This document shows, in pieces, positions 15,304 through 23,559 of a stretch of 33,862 nucleotides of DNA (position 1 is its first letter; every line of letters starts with the position of its first letter). The notes below the pieces were generated by a model, which ran no database searches, was not told the DNA's origin, and saw only the letters and a program-made list of their open reading frames with translations. A program made the translations under genes and the position numbers. The stretch covers positions 1 through 33,862 of the forward strand of contig JBMNCO010000051.1 of NCBI GenBank assembly GCA_049366815.1, written 5' to 3'. The DNA comes from CAYNYM01 sp049366815. GTDB lineage: Bacteria > Desulfobacterota > DSM-4660 > Desulfatiglandales > HGW-15.

Positions 15304-16599
15304 TCACGATGATTCCGAGAGGTTCGGATGCCATCGACTCAAGTGGACGGCGTGCGTCTTCAAGTATGCCCCGGGTTCATAGAATCGATCGTAGAACTCC
15401 AGGTCCAGGTGGTGGGCCTGGAGATAGGTGATCAGAAATATGGAGGGGACAGTTCCCGGGAATTTGCCGAATGTCTCCAAAACATACCGGGCCTGCAGGG
15501 CTACGCACTCCCTGAAGGCCGGGCTGTGGACCTGAGCGGCCGATCTGACTCTTCTCGAATCCTTCCAGGGTCCGGGGGTGTCCGGATCGAAGGGGCCCCC
15601 CGGACCGAATTTTCTGTCGCAGACGGCTTCGACGGCCGCGCGCATATCCGGATAATGAGGCGGGCAAAAACCCTCCATGACCGTTTCGAGCCCTGTGGGA
15701 TTCGGATAGGGCCACCGGTCGTCGGTGTCATACCGAAATCCGAGACCCGGCGCACGTGGATCTCCGCCCGCACCCAAAACGCTGAAAGGGTCCAGTCCGT
15801 TGAACATCCAGCCGCCCAGGCCCATGGCCTGCAACATGAGCGTTCCTGCATAGCAACTCGTGGACAGTTCGGCTGTGAGTTCGGCAAGAGACCACTGTTC
15901 CACAAAAGTTATCGGCCATACGTTGTCCACGTCCACAATGTCCTTGAACTTCTCTATCCCCGGGATTTTTTTCTGATGGATGTCGTCGATCAGAACCAGT
16001 CCGTTCTGCAGCATGTAGCAGAGATTGAGAAGAACATGCTGCGCCAGATCCCCCACGGGGATCACCAGAAGGGTGCCGGGATGATTGACGACCCACGTGT
16101 TATGGGCCTCCGTATACGGGGGTTCCGGCGGTATTCGGAGCCGTCCCGTCTGCAGTCTTCTCACACCCCACTTGAAGTCCTCGAGCATGGTCTCCAGATC
16201 CAGGGAGCCGTCCTCTTTCCTTATTTTGGAAAGCCGTGGGTCTCCGGCATCCATGAACCAGACACCGTCATCGTCGGTGAAAAATGTCTTGCTCGTATGA
16301 AATCCGGCGGCGGAGGGAAATGTGCGGCCCGATGCGGCGGCCGCATAGTTTGACAGATGGGGGGCATAGCGTTGAGCCCGATAGATCAGGTGATTCCAGC
16401 TTGTGTTCCCGGCACAGGCCGTGACCACCAGCATCTTTTCAAGATCGCTCAACGGCAGGGGTTGATGCCGCGAGCGGTAGGCGAACACGCCGTCGGGGAT
16501 CTCCGCACCTCTGAAAAAACGCCGTGATCTTCTCCCTAACAGCGCCTCCACGAGTCCGAACGAGATCAGATCCTGAAATCCCGGTGGATCTTCCTTCAT
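15304..16599 (-). CDS. Large nitroreductase-like protein of unknown function
   Basis: A 431-residue soluble protein starting at ATG 16599, seven bases after AAGGAG. The frame is open further upstream but without a ribosome site. The N-terminal 'EALLGRRSRRFFRGAEIP' and 'PLSDLEKMLVVTACAGNTSW' resemble the FMN-binding start of nitroreductase-fold enzymes (R-R-S-x-R-x-F, then L-L-x-x-A). The middle ('LLVIPVGDLAQHVLLNLCYM', 'CYAGTLMLQAMGLGGWMFNG') fits the helical core and the conserved G-L-G-x-W-x end of that fold. It is about twice the length of ordinary nitroreductases, so extra domains are present. Substrate unknown. The fold assignment is by motif impression, not by alignment. Confidence 0.45.
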   Translation of the reverse strand: MKEDPPGFQDLISFGLVEALLGRRSRRFFRGAEIPDGVFAYRSRHQPLPLSDLEKMLVVTACAGNTSWNHLIYRAQRYAPHLSNYAAAASGRTFPSAAGFHTSKTFFTDDDGVWFMDAGDPRLSKIRKEDGSLDLETMLEDFKWGVRRLQTGRLRIPPEPPYTEAHNTWVVNHPGTLLVIPVGDLAQHVLLNLCYMLQNGLVLIDDIHQKKIPGIEKFKDIVDVDNVWPITFVEQWSLAELTAELSTSCYAGTLMLQAMGLGGWMFNGLDPFSVLGAGGDPRAPGLGFRYDTDDRWPYPNPTGLETVMEGFCPPHYPDMRAAVEAVCDRKFGPGGPFDPDTPGPWKDSRRVRSAAQVHSPAFRECVALQARYVLETFGKFPGTVPSIFLITYLQAHHLDLEFYDRFYEPGAYLKTHAVHLSRWHPNLSESS

Positions 16600-16790
16600 G
16601 AGACACTCCTTTTTATTGTGTTGTGCGTCGGAGATCGGCGCCCGAAAGGCCCGGCGGCCCGATTCTTTCATTGATAAGCCGATACTTATGAGGATAACCC
16701 AGGACCGTCCCGTCAGCAATCAGGCATCGGCAAAAACCTCCCACAATCAGGGCATCAAACCGACAGCTGAAAGCCGGGAGCCGACCGCTT
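16600..16790. other. Intergenic stretch upstream of the nitroreductase-like gene
   Basis: It presumably carries the promoter of the minus-strand gene. I see no AATACAG box and no other feature I can support. Confidence 0.3.
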
Positions 16791-16817
16791 CACCCGGAAA
16801 TCGTGCATTTCCGGGTG
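16791..16817 (-). terminator. Perfect stem-loop at the end of dsrE
   Basis: CACCCGGAAAT (16791-16801) pairs perfectly over 11 bp with ATTTCCGGGTG (16807-16817) across a 5-nt loop. It begins one base after the dsrE stop codon. No T tract follows, so it may act as a Rho-blocking or RNA-stabilising 3' end rather than a classic intrinsic terminator. Confidence 0.55.
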
Positions 16818-16818
16818 A

Positions 16819-17319
16819 TCAATATACAGGAACCAATTGATATCCCTGGGCCTGATAACCGATCTCCGAAATCCATCCATTTCCGACCCGCTTGATCCCG
16901 GGCAGAACCGAACCCGGATCGATCTCGAAATACTTGACCGCAGCAAGACATGCCTCTAGACGGATGCCGGCCTCCGACATCATGGAAACCGTGTCGGCGA
17001 TCTTCTCGATATGTTTCCGTTCTTCGCTGCTGAAATCGGTACGATTTGTCGAAATCAACCTGACCGCGCTCCCCATGAACACGATCACGAACTCGGGACT
17101 CTTCCCCATTGCCGAAAGCTCTTTCCAGGTATCGAGGATGAGTGTCATGTGACCGGCGGCGATCTCTGGAACGCCGTCCCTCATGTCGAACATCACCTTG
17201 ACGGAATCAATTCCCTTCATGGCCTCGTAATCTTCGGCCGAGGCCAGGGAGAGACCCGAAACCGTCACAAGGACCGAGAGCAGGAGTATGCAAATGCCTT
17301 TAATTCGATAGATTTTCAT
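16819..17319 (-). CDS. Periplasmic DsrE-like protein
   Basis: A 166-residue protein with a clear Sec signal peptide (MKIYRIKG, hydrophobic core, cleavage after LASA near residue 28). The mature part follows the DsrE/DsrF-like fold: 'VKVMFDMRDG', 'PEFVIVFMGSAVRLIS', the conserved cysteine C124 in 'GIRLEACLAAVKYF', and the end 'GNGWISEIGYQAQGYQLVPV'. Members of this family carry sulfur as a cysteine persulfide or act as related small sulfur carriers. An exported one suggests periplasmic sulfur handling, in line with the rhodanese cluster at 25354-28229. GGAAGGA lies about ten bases before ATG 17319; the frame is open much further upstream but the signal peptide fixes the start. A box at 17419 faces it. 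Confidence 0.85.
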   Translation of the reverse strand: MKIYRIKGICILLLSVLVTVSGLSLASAEDYEAMKGIDSVKVMFDMRDGVPEIAAGHMTLILDTWKELSAMGKSPEFVIVFMGSAVRLISTNRTDFSSEERKHIEKIADTVSMMSEAGIRLEACLAAVKYFEIDPGSVLPGIKRVGNGWISEIGYQAQGYQLVPVY

Positions 17320-17418
17320 TCTTTTGTTTTCCTTCCATTTTTGTCCGCGCGGCGGTGACTTGTCTCGAACGGCGTTTACCGCCTGAATTCCATGATGCCC
17401 GCAACCTATCCTAAGTTC

Positions 17419-17438
17419 TATGGGGTAGATCCCGTATT
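17419..17438 (-). promoter_or_regulatory. AATACAG box facing dsrE
   Basis: Minus strand AATACGG-GATCTA-CCCCATA, 99 nt upstream of the dsrE ATG. It is part of a divergent pair with 17696. The 475-nt region between dsrE and osmC otherwise holds no supported gene. Confidence 0.6.
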
Positions 17439-17695
17439 TCCACAGGGACAAAGACGTACTCTCCCAAAGGGGCATATTCCTTTTCCTGCAGTCTCGCCGT
17501 GACTTGAACCAGGATCGTTCCGAAGGCATGCAATGGTCCGGGGGCAGAGGAGGGCTTTTGCAGGATGAGAGCGCCCTTTCCCTCTCCGCGGTTCCCGTTT
17601 CCAGGCTCGATTCATGGTTGGAAAGGCAGGCCGCAGATGAACGGCCTTCGGTCATGTGAAAATCCCACCAAGGCCTACTGCTTTTCCTAGCGAAG

Positions 17696-17715
17696 AATAA
17701 GGGATCGACCCCCTG
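17696..17715 (+). promoter_or_regulatory. AATACAG box facing osmC
   Basis: Plus strand AATAAGG-GATCGA-CCCCCTG, 79 nt upstream of the osmC ATG. The left half and spacer fit the consensus; the right half is the least conserved apart from that at 7308. Confidence 0.5.
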
Positions 17716-17794
17716 GCGGCACGGTGAGGAATCATGTGACAGTGGAGCTTGGAAGACTTTCACAACAAACTGAAAGCAAGGAGGTCATTTACTT

Positions 17795-18223
17795 ATGCCG
17801 GTGAGAAATGCACAAGCCAGATGGGAAGGTTCCCTTCAGAAGGGAAAAGGAACAATGAAGCTGGGGAGCGGCGCCTTCGAGGGAAAGTATTCCTTTCAAT
17901 CTCGATTCGAAGAGGGTCCGGGGACCAATCCTGAGGAATTGATCGGCGCAGCTCATTCAGGCTGTTTCTCCATGGCACTCTCCCACTTACTGGGACAGGC
18001 CGGACACCATCCGGAGGCCGTCGACACCAAAGCGGCGGTGCGCGTCGAGAAGGTCGGGGAAGGATTCAAGATTACCCAGATTGATCTGGAAACCGAAGCC
18101 ACGGTTCCGGGCATGGACGAGCATCAATTTCAACAAAAGGCGGATGAGGCCAAGAAGAACTGCCCCGTGTCCCAGGCACTGGCCGGTGTGGACATCCGTC
18201 TGAAGGCGACGCTGAAAAATTAG
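17795..18223 (+). CDS. osmC: OsmC family peroxiredoxin
   Basis: A 142-residue OsmC-type thiol peroxidase that reduces organic hydroperoxides. It has the two catalytic cysteines of the family, C57 in 'GAAHSGCFSMALSHLL' and C123 in 'KKNCPVSQAL', the 'NPEELIGAAHSGCFSMAL' helix and the N-terminal 'GSGAFEGKYSF' strand. Length is normal and it is cytoplasmic. AGGAGGT precedes ATG 17795 by about nine bases. An AATACAG box lies 79 nt upstream, and the divergent dsrE has its own box. It is convergent with the UbiA-like gene, three bases apart. The peroxidase function is established for the family. Confidence 0.93.
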   Translation: MPVRNAQARWEGSLQKGKGTMKLGSGAFEGKYSFQSRFEEGPGTNPEELIGAAHSGCFSMALSHLLGQAGHHPEAVDTKAAVRVEKVGEGFKITQIDLETEATVPGMDEHQFQQKADEAKKNCPVSQALAGVDIRLKATLKN

Positions 18224-18226
18224 ATC

Positions 18227-19036
18227 TCATCCTCCCCACCACCTCCACCACAACAGGGCCGCGCCCATCAGACATACGCCCATACTCACGCTCTTGAGGA
18301 TTCTTTCGTACCGGTCCATCCTGCGCCTTTCTTCTTCTCCCAGCCCGTTTCGCCGCCGTTTCAAGGCCTTGTATGGACGGGAGGCATTGATCTCGACCAG
18401 GCTGAAAAGGGATGCGGCTCCTCCCACCACGAGGGCGCTGAGACTGAGTCCATTGGTCTGGATCAGGTAACCTGCCGTGACCGGCAGAAATCCCCATGAA
18501 AAGGCGAACCACCCGTCCGTGTGAAACCTGCCTGCGAACCATTCCAAATTGTAAGCAAAAGCAAAAAAACCCTCCAGCAAGGCGATCACCAAGAGATAGG
18601 GCACGTATTGGATCATGTAATAGGCGGCGATGCCGTAGGCCGCCGTGAGGGAGACGACCACCGCGACCCACAACCCCTTTCTCGAAAAGGCGTCACCCCA
18701 GGGTGCCGCACCCCCGCCCCCGATGCCGTCAAGGGCGTGGGCCGCGACCCCCAGCCCGAGAAAATAGATGAGCACCACGGCGCCGACCCTGTCCCAGTGC
18801 ACCTCGGGCGCGAGCATGGACCCGAACACCGCATAGGCGAGCACCATTCCGGTGTAGGGCGGAAAAAGGAGCCCGAAGGCCGTTCGGAACCGACGCGACC
18901 CGAAACGCGGGACAAACCATTCGGAAAGCCTGTCGGCCGATGGTTTTGTTTCATCACTCATGAAATCGCTCCGAGTCTCCCCAGCCTCGCGGTCGGCCCC
19001 GGAGAGGGTCGATGCCGCATCTTGTCCGGCCGTCAT
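18227..19036 (-). CDS. Polytopic membrane protein, UbiA-like
   Basis: A 269-residue protein with about eight hydrophobic segments (for example 'AVVLIYFLGLGVAAHALDGI', 'LWVAVVVSLTAAYGIAAYYM', 'YLLVIALLEGFFAFAYNLEW'). Segment order and the 'HALDGIGGGGAAPWGDAFSR' loop after the third helix recall UbiA-type prenyltransferase relatives, where an acidic loop sits at this place. The two full N-x-x-x-D-x-x-x-D motifs of true prenyltransferases are not visible, so catalysis is uncertain. ATG 19036 overlaps the stop of the CorC-like gene (ATGA), so it is translationally coupled. An inner ATG 72 nt downstream ('MSDETKPS') is a second possible start. The C-terminus is basic and ends in a Trp-rich helix. 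Confidence 0.5.
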   Translation of the reverse strand: MTAGQDAASTLSGADREAGETRSDFMSDETKPSADRLSEWFVPRFGSRRFRTAFGLLFPPYTGMVLAYAVFGSMLAPEVHWDRVGAVVLIYFLGLGVAAHALDGIGGGGAAPWGDAFSRKGLWVAVVVSLTAAYGIAAYYMIQYVPYLLVIALLEGFFAFAYNLEWFAGRFHTDGWFAFSWGFLPVTAGYLIQTNGLSLSALVVGGAASLFSLVEINASRPYKALKRRRNGLGEEERRRMDRYERILKSVSMGVCLMGAALLWWRWWGG

Positions 19037-20298
19037 ATCTCGGGTTCGGCTTTGACCCGGATCACGGATTGAGGTGAGGCTTCCACCACGGTGAAACGAT
19101 ATCCGGACTCGATGATATACTCGCCTTCTTCCGGGATATGGCGGAGATGCGCTACGAGCATCCCTCCAATGGTGCGATAATCTCTGACCGCCATGTTGAG
19201 TCCGATGACGTCGTTGACCTCTGAAACGGGAAGGCGCGCATCCAGGAGATAGACATCGTCTTCGGGGACTTCGATGGTCCGCTCCCGCCGATAAGGGTGC
19301 TTTTCATAATGATAGCCAAGTTTCACCTTTCCAACCACTACGCCCAGGATATCTTCCAGGGTCACCATCCCCACGGCGGATCCAAACTCATCCACGATGA
19401 CCGCAGACTGGTCTTCACGCTCCCGCAGGACGGGCAGCAGCCGTTCGATCGGCTGCTGAGGAGCCGCATAGTAAGGGGGCTGCAGCAGATCGCGGACGAC
19501 CGGAAGCGTCGTGCTCTCTTTCAGGACGTCCCAGGGGGCCATGGACACGACGCCGACGATGTTCGCCGTATTCTCCTCGTACACGGCAATGGCTCGATAG
19601 CCGACCCTTCTGGCCAATGCAATCAATTTGTCGCCGGGGCCCTCGAGGTTGAAAAGAGGCATGTCACTCAACGGGGTCATCACGTCGGCCGCCTGCGTAT
19701 CACCGAAGCGGATGGCTCTCCGAATACGGCCCCTCGTAAACGCCGCCACCCCGGAACGCCTCTCGGTCATCTCCAGGACGGCCCGCAGTTGTTCTCTTGT
19801 AAGAAACACGCTCTGCGGGGCCTTACCCGCCCCCACCAGGCGTGTGGCCGCGCGTGAGATATGGTAGAAGAGGAAGATAATGGGGAAGAAGACCCAGGAG
19901 GCGATCTTGAGAGGGTAAACGATGAGGGGGGCCAGCACTTCAGCCTTCTGCTGGTAGACGCTCTTCGGTACGATTTCTCCGAAAATGAGGAAAAAAGGCG
20001 TGAAAATCAAGAGTGAAAATAGTTCTCCCCGCTCGCCGAAGGCCTCGAGCATCAGCAAGGTACCGAGCGTTGCCAGGCTCACCGTTGCCACGTTCGTGCC
20101 GACAAGGGTCGTCGTCAAAAGCCGGTCGGGCTTCTGAAACATCCTGAGAAACAGCCTGGCGCCTCTGTTTCCGAGTCTGGCTTTGTGGTGCATTTGGATC
20201 TTGTCCACGCTGACCAGGGCCATTTCCGAGCCCGAGAAGAAGCCCTTCAGCAACAAGAGTAAGACCATGACGCCCAGCACGATCAGAGATCCCGTCAT
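19033..20298 (-). CDS. CNNM/CorC-type membrane protein with CBS pair (second of tandem)
   Basis: A 421-residue protein. The N-terminal DUF21/CNNM membrane domain (about 1-180) includes 'KGFFSGSEMALVSVDKI' and 'FFLIFGEIVPKSVYQQ'. A CBS pair follows (about 200-330; 'VMTPLSDMPLFNLEGPGD' and 'DQSAVIVDEFGSAVGMVTLE'). The CorC_HlyC transporter-associated domain ends it (about 340-415). The family is linked to magnesium/cobalt efflux or homeostasis, with nucleotide sensing by CBS. GGGAGG precedes ATG 20298. It lies 33 nt after a longer paralogue and overlaps the UbiA-like gene by four bases, so the three probably form one operon. Confidence 0.88.
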   Translation of the reverse strand: MTGSLIVLGVMVLLLLLKGFFSGSEMALVSVDKIQMHHKARLGNRGARLFLRMFQKPDRLLTTTLVGTNVATVSLATLGTLLMLEAFGERGELFSLLIFTPFFLIFGEIVPKSVYQQKAEVLAPLIVYPLKIASWVFFPIIFLFYHISRAATRLVGAGKAPQSVFLTREQLRAVLEMTERRSGVAAFTRGRIRRAIRFGDTQAADVMTPLSDMPLFNLEGPGDKLIALARRVGYRAIAVYEENTANIVGVVSMAPWDVLKESTTLPVVRDLLQPPYYAAPQQPIERLLPVLREREDQSAVIVDEFGSAVGMVTLEDILGVVVGKVKLGYHYEKHPYRRERTIEVPEDDVYLLDARLPVSEVNDVIGLNMAVRDYRTIGGMLVAHLRHIPEEGEYIIESGYRFTVVEASPQSVIRVKAEPEI

Positions 20299-20331
20299 CG
20301 AAGGCCTCCCGCCGTTTGCCGCCCGTCTCTT

Positions 20332-21717
20332 TCACTCTGCATCGGGGCCCTCCTCCGGTGCGTCCGGCCTATCCCATTCCCCCAGCCTTTCCACCCTCAG
20401 TCTCGCAATCCGGTTCCCCTCCATATTCAGGACGGTCAATTGAATATCATCTATGTTGACAAGGTCCCCCTCCCGGGGCACACGGCCCAGGTGACGGAAG
20501 GCCACGCCCCCGATGGTGGTCATGCGGGGATCCTCCAGGCCGAAATTGGTAAGCGCCTCGAATTCACTGAGTTTCATGGCACCGCTCACGGAAAACACGT
20601 GTTCGTTCTCCTGTTCGTAGGAATACCTGTCCACAAATTCACCGGCGATCTCCCCGAAAATGAAATTGAGGACGTCTTCCATACTGACGATCCCCGCCAC
20701 GCCGCCGAATTCGTTTAAAACCATGGCCGCCCTTTCGTTGTGGGCCTGAAAGAAATCGAGCATCTCGTCTACGCTCTTGGTCACGGGCACATAGAGGGGT
20801 TCGCGAAGAATATCCCGGCAACTCGAACCCGAAGTGTCCCCGCCCTTCAGGATCAGGTCCATGACATCCTCGGCATGAACGAATCCCACGACCTGGTCCC
20901 TTGTATCCTGATAGACCGGCATTCGTAATTTCCGGTGTTTCACCAGCAGATCGACCGCCTCGGACACTTTCATCCCGACTTCGACAAACCGGGTCTGGGT
21001 CCTGGGAGTCATGATATGGATCACTTCCGTGTCTCCCGCATTCAGGAGGTTGTAAATGAGGACGCGCTCCGTGGCCCCGAGCATGCCTTCTTCTTCAATT
21101 TCGGCCACCAGCGATCGGAATTCGCTGATCCTCAGGAGATGGTCCAGGTCCCGCTCCTCACCCACAATCCAGGTGGTCACCGTGTCCGCAACGAGGCGGA
21201 TCACCCATCGAACCGGTGTGATGAGTCGCGCCCAGGCATTCAGCGGCGCGCAGACCCAACGGGTACTCATCCGGACCGGATGAGAAACGGCGATGGTCTT
21301 AGGGGTGATTTCCGCAAACAGCAAGAGAAGGGGCACCATAATGACCAGGCTCACCAGTCCGGCGCGTTCACTCCCGTAGAGCACCACGAGAACCCCGGTC
21401 ATGTTTGCGGTGGCCGCGATGTTGACGGCTTCGTTCCCGCACAGGATGGAGATGATCAGTCGTCTGGGCCTGCTCAGCAGGGCATGAAGAAGATCCGAAC
21501 GAGGATGGCGCTGCCTGCGCAGTTGCTCGAGGTCCACATCGGACAAGGAAAAAAGGGCCGTCTCGGACCCCGAAAAAAAGGCGGAACACAAGAAAAGACA
21601 GGCCTGCAGAAGCAGGCGGAGAATCATTTCCGGGGCGGCCAGCAGAGACGGATCGAAGCTGAGAAACTCCCTCACCCGCCCCATGAGCAGGACCAGATCT
21701 TGGGAAAGCGGTTCCAT
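20332..21717 (-). CDS. CNNM/CorC-type membrane protein with CBS pair (first of tandem)
   Basis: A 461-residue paralogue of the next gene with the same architecture. The DUF21/CNNM domain (about 30-210) has 'SAFFSGSETALFSLSDVDLE' and 'LLLLFAEITPKTIAVSHPVR'. The CBS pair (about 230-370) has 'IMTPRTQTRFVEVGMKVSEA' and 'ERAAMVLNEFGGVAGIVSME'. The CorC_HlyC domain (about 385-450) includes 'TTIGGVAFRHLGRVPREGD'. Tandem DUF21/CBS genes of this kind are common and may form heteromers; that is inference. No strong ribosome site precedes ATG 21717. No AATACAG box is visible in the 149 nt upstream. Confidence 0.88.
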   Translation of the reverse strand: MEPLSQDLVLLMGRVREFLSFDPSLLAAPEMILRLLLQACLFLCSAFFSGSETALFSLSDVDLEQLRRQRHPRSDLLHALLSRPRRLIISILCGNEAVNIAATANMTGVLVVLYGSERAGLVSLVIMVPLLLLFAEITPKTIAVSHPVRMSTRWVCAPLNAWARLITPVRWVIRLVADTVTTWIVGEERDLDHLLRISEFRSLVAEIEEEGMLGATERVLIYNLLNAGDTEVIHIMTPRTQTRFVEVGMKVSEAVDLLVKHRKLRMPVYQDTRDQVVGFVHAEDVMDLILKGGDTSGSSCRDILREPLYVPVTKSVDEMLDFFQAHNERAAMVLNEFGGVAGIVSMEDVLNFIFGEIAGEFVDRYSYEQENEHVFSVSGAMKLSEFEALTNFGLEDPRMTTIGGVAFRHLGRVPREGDLVNIDDIQLTVLNMEGNRIARLRVERLGEWDRPDAPEEGPDAE

Positions 21718-21866
21718 ATCGGTTCAGGTCCGTGAGGTTGTCGTCTAGAGAAAACAAAAGATTCGGACTCGGTCTATTCCGGTGGAAGACGAGCAATCCG
21801 TCTCCGCCCTGTGGTTCCGCCCGCATGGCGGATCCGCCCTTCACCCGGCCGGAAGTCAACCGGCGG

Positions 21867-23027
21867 CTACAGCTCCAGGTAGCCGTCGGGAATGAGGCTG
21901 GTCGTCAACATCACGCCGTTGATGTCCTCGTGATTCAACCAACTTCGAGAAGCCCGGTTGAGGGGGTCCAGCCAGAACTCCTCAATGACCCGGGCCAGGG
22001 GAACGTTCCGGGCCAGTCGATCTACCTGCAAGGAGATCCTGCGATCACCCGGGAATTCCCGGTGCCTCGCCGATGCTTCCCTCATTCTTTCCACTGCATG
22101 CAATCCGATCGACATGCCCAGCTCTCTGAACGCCAGCCTGTGTTCGGCGGAAAGCCGCATCAGAGAAGTTCCCCCGAGCACATGAAGTCCTGCGAGCGAA
22201 GATTCCAGCAGGTCGGTCAATAGACCGGTCTCGGGAAAGGAGTCGGCCGCAATCAACTGGAATATCCGGTACGCGGCATCCAGGAGCCCGCCGAGACCCA
22301 GAGGATCATCCGTCATCCAGGCCCTTCCTTTGCACAGTTCCTCCATGTCCCCGATTTCCGCATCGAGCAGAGGGCCGTCCGGTCTCTCCGGGAATTCCGA
22401 GGCGGTGTGCTTCAACGCCTTGTAGGTAACCAGACCGTCCAGGGGATCGTGCAGGCCCATGGAAGAAACCAGGGAGCGGGACAGATCGATGCTCATCTTC
22501 CAGTACATCCCTCCGGGACCGCTCTCCTTCCCGTGAACAAACCCCGCATGGGCGGCCTTGGCGAGTTCTCTGGCCCAGACATTATAGATCGGATCACGGG
22601 TAAAGCGACTGACCCGGTTCAGGGCATGCATCCATTTGGTCAGATAGTGGTAATACTGCCCGTCCCGGTCCCATTCCTCACGGTCTCCGGGTGCGGCGCC
22701 GGGCTTACGCTCGTTCAACTTTTTGCCGATCCTCAGCCCCCCGGCCGTTGGATGCCGCCGGCCTTCTTCCTCGCCGAGGCCGCTGATCCATCCGGTTCGT
22801 GAATCGTCCTCACGATGACGTCCCAGAACGGCATGGACCTGATGGACAAGCGACAAGGCCGTCCGCCGCCAGTGTTCTTCCCCGGTGCGCCGGAACAGTT
22901 CCAGGAAGTTGCAGACTGCGAAGGCGTCCGTCCACAGGTATCTCCGTGGCGGATTCCCGGCCCCGGAAAGACCGGTGGCATCAGCAAAACCGCTCATGGT
23001 CTCCCTGGAGACAGGTATCGGATCCAT
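21867..23027 (-). CDS. Conserved alpha-helical protein, possible six-hairpin/AGE-like fold
   Basis: A 386-residue soluble protein starting MDPIPVSRETMSGFADATG. It is rich in helices with aromatic and histidine-containing turns such as 'RRYLWTDAFAVCNFLELFRR', 'DREEWDRDGQYYHYLTKWMH' and 'IYNVWARELAKAAHAGFVHG'. Repeated helix pairs of this type suggest an alpha/alpha toroid like AGE epimerases or six-hairpin glycosidases. No catalytic residues are certain. I have the impression of a widespread, highly conserved family of unknown function. A TTG directly before ATG 23027 gives no better start; the ribosome site is weak. A box at 23341 faces it from 312 nt away. Confidence 0.6.
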   Translation of the reverse strand: MDPIPVSRETMSGFADATGLSGAGNPPRRYLWTDAFAVCNFLELFRRTGEEHWRRTALSLVHQVHAVLGRHREDDSRTGWISGLGEEEGRRHPTAGGLRIGKKLNERKPGAAPGDREEWDRDGQYYHYLTKWMHALNRVSRFTRDPIYNVWARELAKAAHAGFVHGKESGPGGMYWKMSIDLSRSLVSSMGLHDPLDGLVTYKALKHTASEFPERPDGPLLDAEIGDMEELCKGRAWMTDDPLGLGGLLDAAYRIFQLIAADSFPETGLLTDLLESSLAGLHVLGGTSLMRLSAEHRLAFRELGMSIGLHAVERMREASARHREFPGDRRISLQVDRLARNVPLARVIEEFWLDPLNRASRSWLNHEDINGVMLTTSLIPDGYLEL

Positions 23028-23092
23028 CAATCCATCGACTCTCCGGGAGACCGGGCCTTCATCGGCAGTGGCCTCCCGACGGTTACTTGACT

Positions 23093-23178
23093 TTTTGTAA
23101 CACTTTAGGCTTTCGAAAATTTCCCCATTACGGAGGGGCCATGGCCCGAATCGCCAGGATTTTTCAAACGGCTGAACT
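23093..23178. repeat. Diverged, inverted copy of the hairpin repeat
   Basis: TTGTAACACTTTA at 23096-23108 is the exact reverse complement of the right-end flank of the repeat at 4613 (4735-4747). It is followed by GGCTTTCGAAAATTTC, close to the rest of that end. A diverged version of the same end (ATTTTTCAAACGGCTGAA) appears at 23159-23176 in the opposite direction, giving an imperfect inverted repeat. Short GC palindromes fill the centre. It lies just upstream of the start of the gene at 23027. Confidence 0.45.
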
Positions 23179-23340
23179 CATATGACTTTTTTGGAAAGCT
23201 CTACCCCTTCTTCCGCACCTTCCCGGCGGAATTTCTCTTCCTCGGGTGCCGGTGCCGGTTCTTTGAGCCGTCTACCGGGGATCCGGGAAAAATTTTCACC
23301 CGGCTGAAGGCAAATGTTAAATGAAAAGACCGCAGAAAAG
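23179..23340. other. Intergenic stretch between the hairpin repeat and the paired boxes
   Basis: Part of the 532-nt divergent region between the gene at 23027 and the efflux remnant. I see no gene; short frames have no ribosome site or family signal. Confidence 0.3.
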
Positions 23341-23360
23341 AATAGGGTGAATCATGTATT
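23341..23360 (-). promoter_or_regulatory. AATACAG box facing the gene at 23027
   Basis: Minus strand AATACAT-GATTCA-CCCTATT. It is far from its gene (about 313 nt from the ATG), with a hairpin repeat in between, and forms a divergent pair with 23412. Confidence 0.6.
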
Positions 23361-23411
23361 GTCGGGTAAGGGGATGTAGAAGGGCCCCGCCTCCTCTCAA
23401 AGCAAAAAAGA

Positions 23412-23431
23412 TATACAGGATGGACCCTATT
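23412..23431 (+). promoter_or_regulatory. AATACAG box facing the efflux remnant
   Basis: Plus strand TATACAG-GATGGA-CCCTATT, 128 nt upstream of the TTG start of the broken MFP/RND gene. The spacer and right half are identical to the copy at 28364. Confidence 0.65.
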
Positions 23432-23559
23432 CAAAATGTTCATCCGTGCTCATAGTCGTAGACTGTATGGGTCGCCGTTCTGTTCAGGGAAGGAGAAAAC
23501 CATCTCACATTCCCGCTCTTCCTGCTGGTTTCATTTTCCACTGACTGGAGAGTAGCCCC

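Noticed and set aside
15328..16353. Long plus-strand frame opposite the nitroreductase-like gene
   Set aside because: The opposite strand has a good ribosome site and a coherent protein; this frame has neither.
16820..16840. Box-like sequence near the end of dsrE (GATCAATATACAGG)
   Set aside because: It lies inside the coding sequence and lacks the right half-site at the fixed spacing.
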